A DNA stretch of 64,000 nucleotides from Siphlonurus alternatus (Eukaryota; Arthropoda; Insecta; Ephemeroptera; Siphlonuridae), in contig OX463787.1 in the NCBI GenBank assembly GCA_949825025.1, positions 16,365,707-16,429,706 of the forward strand. The letters run 5' to 3'. The translations under genes were made by a program, and so were the position numbers. How positions within the stretch are numbered: the stretch's first letter is position 1; the number at the start of each line of letters is the position of its first letter. This document shows positions 59,768 to 64,000 of this stretch, one piece after another. The notes under the pieces are model-generated. The model had not been told where the DNA came from and ran no database searches. It saw only the letters and a list, made by a program, of their open reading frames with translations.

Positions 59768-60263
59768 CCTGGCACTTGACGCAGTGGTATACGCCTCTGG
59801 AGGGTCTTCAAATAACACCACTTAACGTAAACTTAGCCTAAGACTGTCTTAGCGCAACAATAAAGAATACTCTAAGACTGTCTTAATTTTAGGATTGTTG
59901 TAATTTGTGTTGTTTGAAGGCCCCCCTGATTCGTAATCGGATGGTCGTGAGTTCGATTCCAGCCATGCACCGCCAAACTTTTTACAAGTGGCGGTTGCTA
60001 AAGAACACCCACTCGTGCATCCGTGAGGTGATTGATGACATCCTCCATCAATTGCCGACCATCCTGACTGAGGTTTCCATGGTTTCCTCAGTTACAACCA
60101 GGTGAATGCTGGGATGGATTGCTTAAGCCATGGCCGCCCCGGTTTGGAAGGGACCCACAAAAGTAGGGTCTACGAAGAGCCGGGAGGTTTAATTCAGTCA
60201 CTTAATTGTGGCCAGTACCCTCTACTAGGATTCAGTTGAGAAGCTAAAAAAAAAAAAAAAAAA
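59768..60263 (+). mobile_element. SINE family B, long copy with tRNA-derived head, split by a MITE
   Basis: Box A (TTGACGCAGTGGTA) is near 59775-59788 and a perfect box B GTTCGATTC near 59952-59960. They are separated by a 126 bp insertion (59800-59925) plus a 3 bp duplicate. After the head come ACCGCCAAACTTTTTACAAG, the central domain (60058-60118: GACCATCCTGACTGAGGTTT, GTGAATGCTGGGATGG), AAGCCATGGCCGCCCC and the family B tail (GAAGAGCCGGGAGGTTTAAT, CTAGGATTCAGTTGAGAAGC) with an 18 bp A run. No certain target duplication. Confidence 0.85.
59800..59925. mobile_element. 126 bp MITE inside the SINE-B head
   Basis: The ends are GGAGGGTCTTCAAATAACAC and the inverse of GTGTTGTTTGAAGGCCCCC. Two TAAGACTGTCTTA palindromes lie inside. 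Flanking CTG at 59797-59799 and 59926-59928 is the likely target duplication. Removing the insertion and one CTG restores a head of exactly the spacing seen at 34148-34390 (56 bp from TTGAC to GATTCC in both). Confidence 0.85.
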
Positions 60264-60282
60264 CTGACAATATTATTATATT

Positions 60283-60516
60283 ATACACCTCTGGACACCA
60301 AGAACGTTACTTCTGCCTCTGACACTGCAGTTTCAATAGACAGAGGAATGTAGGTTTTAGATTTATAGGAAGATATGAACATATATTAAGTATTATGATA
60401 CAAATAGCAGCATACAGTCTAGCCATATACCAAATACGTTTTCTACTGTATATAGCTCATTGCACCTCTATAACCCACACAGTAGAAATAACGTTTGTGC
60501 TGCCTTGAAGTGTACA
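60283..60516. mobile_element. Foldback element I, copy
   Basis: The ends are TATACACCTCTGGACACCAA and the inverse of ACGTTTGTGCTGCCTTGAAG with TGTACA. It continues with GAACGTTACTTCTGCCTCTG and CAATAGACAGAGGAATG as in the other copies. It lies just downstream of the SINE tail. Confidence 0.7.
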
Positions 60517-61737
60517 TAAAGTCGTCTCTTCTTAACTTTGGTTTAACGTCACGTGACCCTTCCAATAGAATTGTACTGGAGGACAAAGGAAAAGGTTCGT
60601 GACGTCAGAGCAAAGATAAATTGAGGTGACTTTACAATAATTTTAAATAAATTTGATTATAAAACCGCGAATCACTTCATGACCCAAAATATTAGGCTCA
60701 CTGAAAGAAAGGAAATAATTAAAAAAAAAATTGACTGCAAGGCATAGAAATCAACTTTAGTTTTAATCTGCAGATGCAATATATAGCATCAATTTAAAAA
60801 AAAAAAGCAATGTACACATTGCGTGGTGTTATATAAATTCAAAGAATTTTAAAGATAATCTTTAATGGTGAGAAATTGGATTCAATGAATGAATCATAAA
60901 ATTGTTATCACAGATACTATTGACATTTTATAGTAAGTTATGTATTATTTGTTTTAAGAAATATTGATAACATTTTCCAAGTGCATTGGTTATCAGTTCA
61001 TCAAATGCATGTTAATTTAAAAGAAGGCCATTTAATGTCAATAATATTAAATTGTTATTGCACCATGAAACAATAATACGAGGTTATTTGTATGTGGGAG
61101 AGAAAAATGTTAAATTTTAATTGTTTACTTTTTATTGAAAGTATAAGCAATTGCGTTTTCACATTTTCAAAATTTGTAACTTCCACAATGGTTATTTTAT
61201 ACTACAAATGCACCATTTCGCAATTCGTGCTTTTCGCCATTCATAAAATCTAGGTCAAGATTTGAAAATTAATTTTTTCGTAATTGGTATAGTTTTATAT
61301 TATTTATATAATTTTTTAATAAAATAATTTTTAGTTTTCTTTTTGTATTAAAACAAACATAATTAGTTTTTCAAAGTAACTAAAAAATAAAAAAACTTAA
61401 TTAATAATTTATTTAATTTATTATATTTTTAAATTTTATTTTTATATAATATAATACAGTAAAAAAATTAACATATTTTATTTATTTTATAATATATTAT
61501 GCGCTCTAAATTTATGAAATTAAATATAGGTGCACAACGGAGTGTCGATTTGTTTGCGTCGGTATATTATGAGTGGTTGGACTGAGCTGAGGAAACTGTG
61601 ATAACCTTAGATAGAAAACACCTTAAATTTTTATCAAATATAATAAATTGTTGAATTCTTGTTAGAAAAATGTCAACTTTTCATGATAAATTTATTTAAC
61701 AAGTTACTTACGGTTGTTTTTCCTTCTTTTGTTACAG
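60517..61737. other. GC-richer island then AT-rich intron-like DNA
   Basis: The island at 60535-60640 has GTCACGTGACCC (CACGTG) and TGACGTCA at 60600-60607. From about 60640 the sequence is AT-rich up to the splice acceptor of the exon, including a pyrimidine tract TTTTTCCTTCTTTTGTTACAG-like at 61717-61737. Confidence 0.5.
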
Positions 61738-61845
61738 GAATAATGACCGTTATGGCGGCCACACCCCGTGAAATCCAAATCATGAGTCTGTTTCAAGATA
61801 TCAAACTGAAGCGGCACAAAGTAGACAGTCGTTGTAGCAGTGACG
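61738..61845 (+). CDS. Probable first coding exon of a multi-exon gene (unidentified, nuclear-type N-terminus)
   Basis: The 108 bp exon is much richer in GC than its surroundings. A T/C-rich tract and TTACAG end at 61737. ATG is at 61743-61745 with A at -3, and a second in-frame ATG at 61752 sits in a GTTATGG context. The coding part runs 34 codons plus one base to 61845, followed by GTAAGT at 61846, so the next exon is read in phase 1. The peptide begins MTVMAATPREIQIMSLFQD, then has a basic stretch KLKRHKVDSR (nuclear-localisation-like) and CSSD at the end. If the intron is retained the frame goes on only to about 61943. I do not recognise the family. An alternative N-terminus of a transcription factor with several promoters would fit a small 5' exon in a huge AT-rich intron, but that is inference. 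The 5' UTR exon and the downstream exons are not identified. Confidence 0.7.
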
Positions 61846-62077
61846 GTAAGTTTTTTTTTCAAAATCTCCCGCCAAATTATGTATTGTTCGTAAACCCAAG
61901 AAGACGCTGTTTAGAGTACTCAGAGCAGGGTTTACTAATTTAGGTCTGTTCGTAAATAGGGAGTTCAATAGCATGCAGTGTTCACTTCCTGCAATCAATT
62001 TTATTACATGACAAAATTTGGGATAGTCTACCTCATGTGATGAGAAGTGCAACAATCTAAAATATCATTAAAACCTG
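61846..62077. other. Start of the intron after the exon
   Basis: It starts GTAAGTTTTTTTTT. AACTCCCT (minus strand) is at 61958-61965. There is an in-frame stop soon after the donor. Nothing else is recognised. Confidence 0.5.
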
Positions 62078-62450
62078 TTAAGGTAGAGATAATACGGATC
62101 AGCTGGACCAATGCTAAAAAAATCCCATTCATAAAAATTATGAAAAAAATTTAAAATGTTCTCCTCTACATCTTCTATCAGTAGGTAAAATATCAGGTTA
62201 CAAAAACGAGCTAGTTTTCGAGTATTTAATTTTTAAAGTTGACCAATTTAACATGGAAGTTACATTTCTCCATCCTAAATTAAACAACTTTAAAAATTAA
62301 TAACTTTAAAACTAGCTTGTTTTTGTATACCTGATATTTTACCTACTGATAGGGGATGTAGAGGAGAACATTTTAATTTTTTTTTCATAATTTTTATGAA
62401 TGGGATTTTTTTAGCATTGGACCAGCTGATCCGTATTATCTCTACCTTAA
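62078..62450. mobile_element. Foldback element N, TTAA-flanked, copy 2
   Basis: TTAA at 62078-62081 and 62447-62450 with the same GGTAGAGATAATACGGATCA ends and interior as the 56480-56852 copy, nearly the same length (373 bp each). It sits in the intron just downstream of the exon. Confidence 0.9.
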
Positions 62451-62533
62451 AATTGAAGTAAACTCACACAAATATAGACGATCATAGCTGTATGAAAACA
62501 ATACATAAAGATAGCAGAGATGACATTTGTACT

Positions 62534-62730
62534 GTACACCTCGGAACAGCAAGAATGTCACCTGCTGCAGCTGCAATAGACAGAGATGCAGATTTGTAAT
62601 TTTTGTTGATGTAAGAAGAGCACCCAGTCTATCAATATCAAAAGAGTTTTGGTTCACCACGCCTCCATAGACTGCGTGGTATTCTGGTAACGTTTACAAA
62701 CAAAGCAGTGGTCGTGGTGTCTAGAAACAT
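62534..62730. mobile_element. Foldback element I, best copy
   Basis: The ends are GTACACCTCGGAACAGCAAG and the inverse of GTGGTCGTGGTGTCTAG. The interior CACGCCTCCATAGACTGCGT forms its own hairpin (ACCACGCC / GGTATT side). About 197 bp. It serves as the reference for the copies at 17150, 29498, 30211 and 60283. Confidence 0.75.
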
Positions 62731-63514
62731 AATAGATACCTGGATATTAGATCTGTTAGTGCCAAAAGTCATATCATTATTTTTCATTCATTATAATCGG
62801 AAATCAGTTAATAGACCCACATCTTATCGTTCCAAAAACATTACATTGTATCTTATTTCTTTATGATCTGAAAATTTATTAATACAACACAAACATATAT
62901 CAAGGAAGAATAGAGAAAATTGAAAAATTACTATTAATGATTTCATTTGAAATTGCATACAAAACTCCGTGGCAATATTGGAAAATATAGCCTTGATAAT
63001 GAAACACCATTTATTTATTTTTTTTTCCATCCATGCTATTTTAATAGAATTTAAAAAAAGGAAATATTTTTTTTTATTACCATATAATCACCTGTGAACC
63101 ATGTGGCATTTTTATATATATATCATTCATTGTTGAAAACAACTTGTCTAATACATCTTACTTATTGTTGTTATTATAAGTGCAACATTGTTGAAGAAAG
63201 TACTTCTCGAAACTTTCTCTTTCTCAGGTAATCTTCTTTAAGATTTATTATGTACCTTTCAATATATACTTCAACTAAAAGTGTTTTTATTTTAGTTATA
63301 TAAAGAGAAGTGAAAGCAGACAGGTATTTTTTTTTTAATATTCTAGAAACGTCAGGTATCTCAATTTAAAAAAATATATATATAATTATTTTACTAATAT
63401 TTTGATGATGCGATGACAAGGTATATACACAATGAAGATAGTCTTATGGTCTCTACACAAATGGCCAATTTGATTAATTATTGATGAACATACTTATTAT
63501 TCCACATTATACAA
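62731..63514. other. AT-rich intron-like DNA
   Basis: No repeat partner or exon was recognised. Confidence 0.5.
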
Positions 63515-63825
63515 TTGGATGGGTGACCATTTTCAACAAAAACCACGTTTCCCACCCAGGGGTAAATTGATGCGCTTTTCCACTATGTGGTTCCCCTGGC
63601 TTTGGATCATTGCACTTCCGGTTCATTGACAAAAGCTGTAGCGTCTATCCTGGCTGAGGTTTCCACGTTTCCTCAGCCGCAGGCAAATGCCGGGATGGAT
63701 TTGCAAAGCCGTGGCCGCCCCCGTTCCGGATGAGCCCGCGAAACGCTGAAGTTAGGGTTTCGGAAAGTTCGGGGTTTCAAAGTAGTATGTACATAGTAAA
63801 TAGAATAAATAAATAAATAAATAGT
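63515..63825 (+). mobile_element. SINE family A, copy 3, with the 3' half of the 5S head
   Basis: It starts at the 5S box-C-like TTGGATGGGTGACC, then CCACGTTTCCCACCCAGG, CCGGTTCATTGACAAAAGC, the central domain (63641-63697: CTATCCTGGCTGAGGTTTCC, CAAATGCCGGGATGG), GCCGTGGCCGCCC and GATGAGCCCGCGAAACGC. Its tail differs from the other copies: after GTAAATAGAA it ends in AATA repeats instead of AGTACCCAA. It is a well-preserved copy. Confidence 0.9.
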
Positions 63826-64000
63826 ATTTTATTTAGCAAAAAAGCTAATACAGACATGTTGTTAATACATCAATCATCAGAAGTCGTTTTCACATTAAAT
63901 ATTATACCAACATATTATTACAAAAACAAAATAACTTTATTAATATTAAATAATATCATTAATTCATTATCATAAAAATAAACAAAGTCTCCAAATATTA
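63826..64000. other. AT-rich end of window
   Basis: Nothing is recognised. Confidence 0.5.

Noticed and set aside
1..64000. CRISPR array or prokaryotic defence system
   Set aside because: No regularly spaced direct repeats with unique spacers and no prokaryotic genes; the exon and SINE features point to an animal genome.

Overview
This is a very AT-rich, animal-type stretch with almost no protein-coding sequence. No bacterial gene order, operons or ribosome binding sites are present. The open frames of 60-130 codons scattered through it look like chance frames in AT-rich DNA or frames inside repeats. The SINE types (one headed by 5S rRNA sequence, one by tRNA sequence, sharing a central domain), the dense MITEs and the exon/intron signals suggest an arthropod, probably an insect. 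This is inference; the species was not identified.

One stretch looks like a real coding exon: 61738-61845 (+). It has a pyrimidine tract and AG acceptor, an ATG in good context, 34 codons ending in a basic, nuclear-localisation-like stretch and SRCSSD, and then a GTAAGT donor. It is probably the first coding exon of a gene that continues past the right end. If so, most of the window is upstream or 5' intronic DNA of that gene.

The rest is repeats in AT-rich background. There are three SINE families that share one central domain but differ in head and tail: A with a 5S head (632-1039, 24600-24902, 63515-63825, fragments at 16757 and 25381), B with a tRNA head (59768-60263, 34148-34390, tail at 8682), and C (9080-9291, 17284-17545). 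There are at least a dozen families of palindromic or terminal-inverted-repeat elements, several with two to five copies and target duplications. Two insertions are nested: a 126 bp MITE inside a SINE-B promoter (59800-59925) and a 177 bp hAT-like MITE inside another foldback element (30319-30495).

Between the repeats lie short GC-richer islands, roughly one every few kilobases (for example 11.6, 14.95, 22.3, 31.4, 41.2, 45.9, 49.8, 59.0 and 60.6 kb). Many carry a perfect TGACGTCA or CACGTG. They are candidate regulatory elements or noncoding first exons. Two short words are strongly over-represented by my count: TGACGTCA (12 perfect copies) and AACTCCCT (15 copies on the two strands, often as AAAACTCCCT). 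Neither set sits in one recognisable repeat family.

No tRNA, rRNA, CRISPR array, transposase gene or virus-like gene was found. All coordinates and counts were read by eye. Repeat edges are usually good to a few bases where a target duplication is stated, and to about 10-20 bases otherwise.
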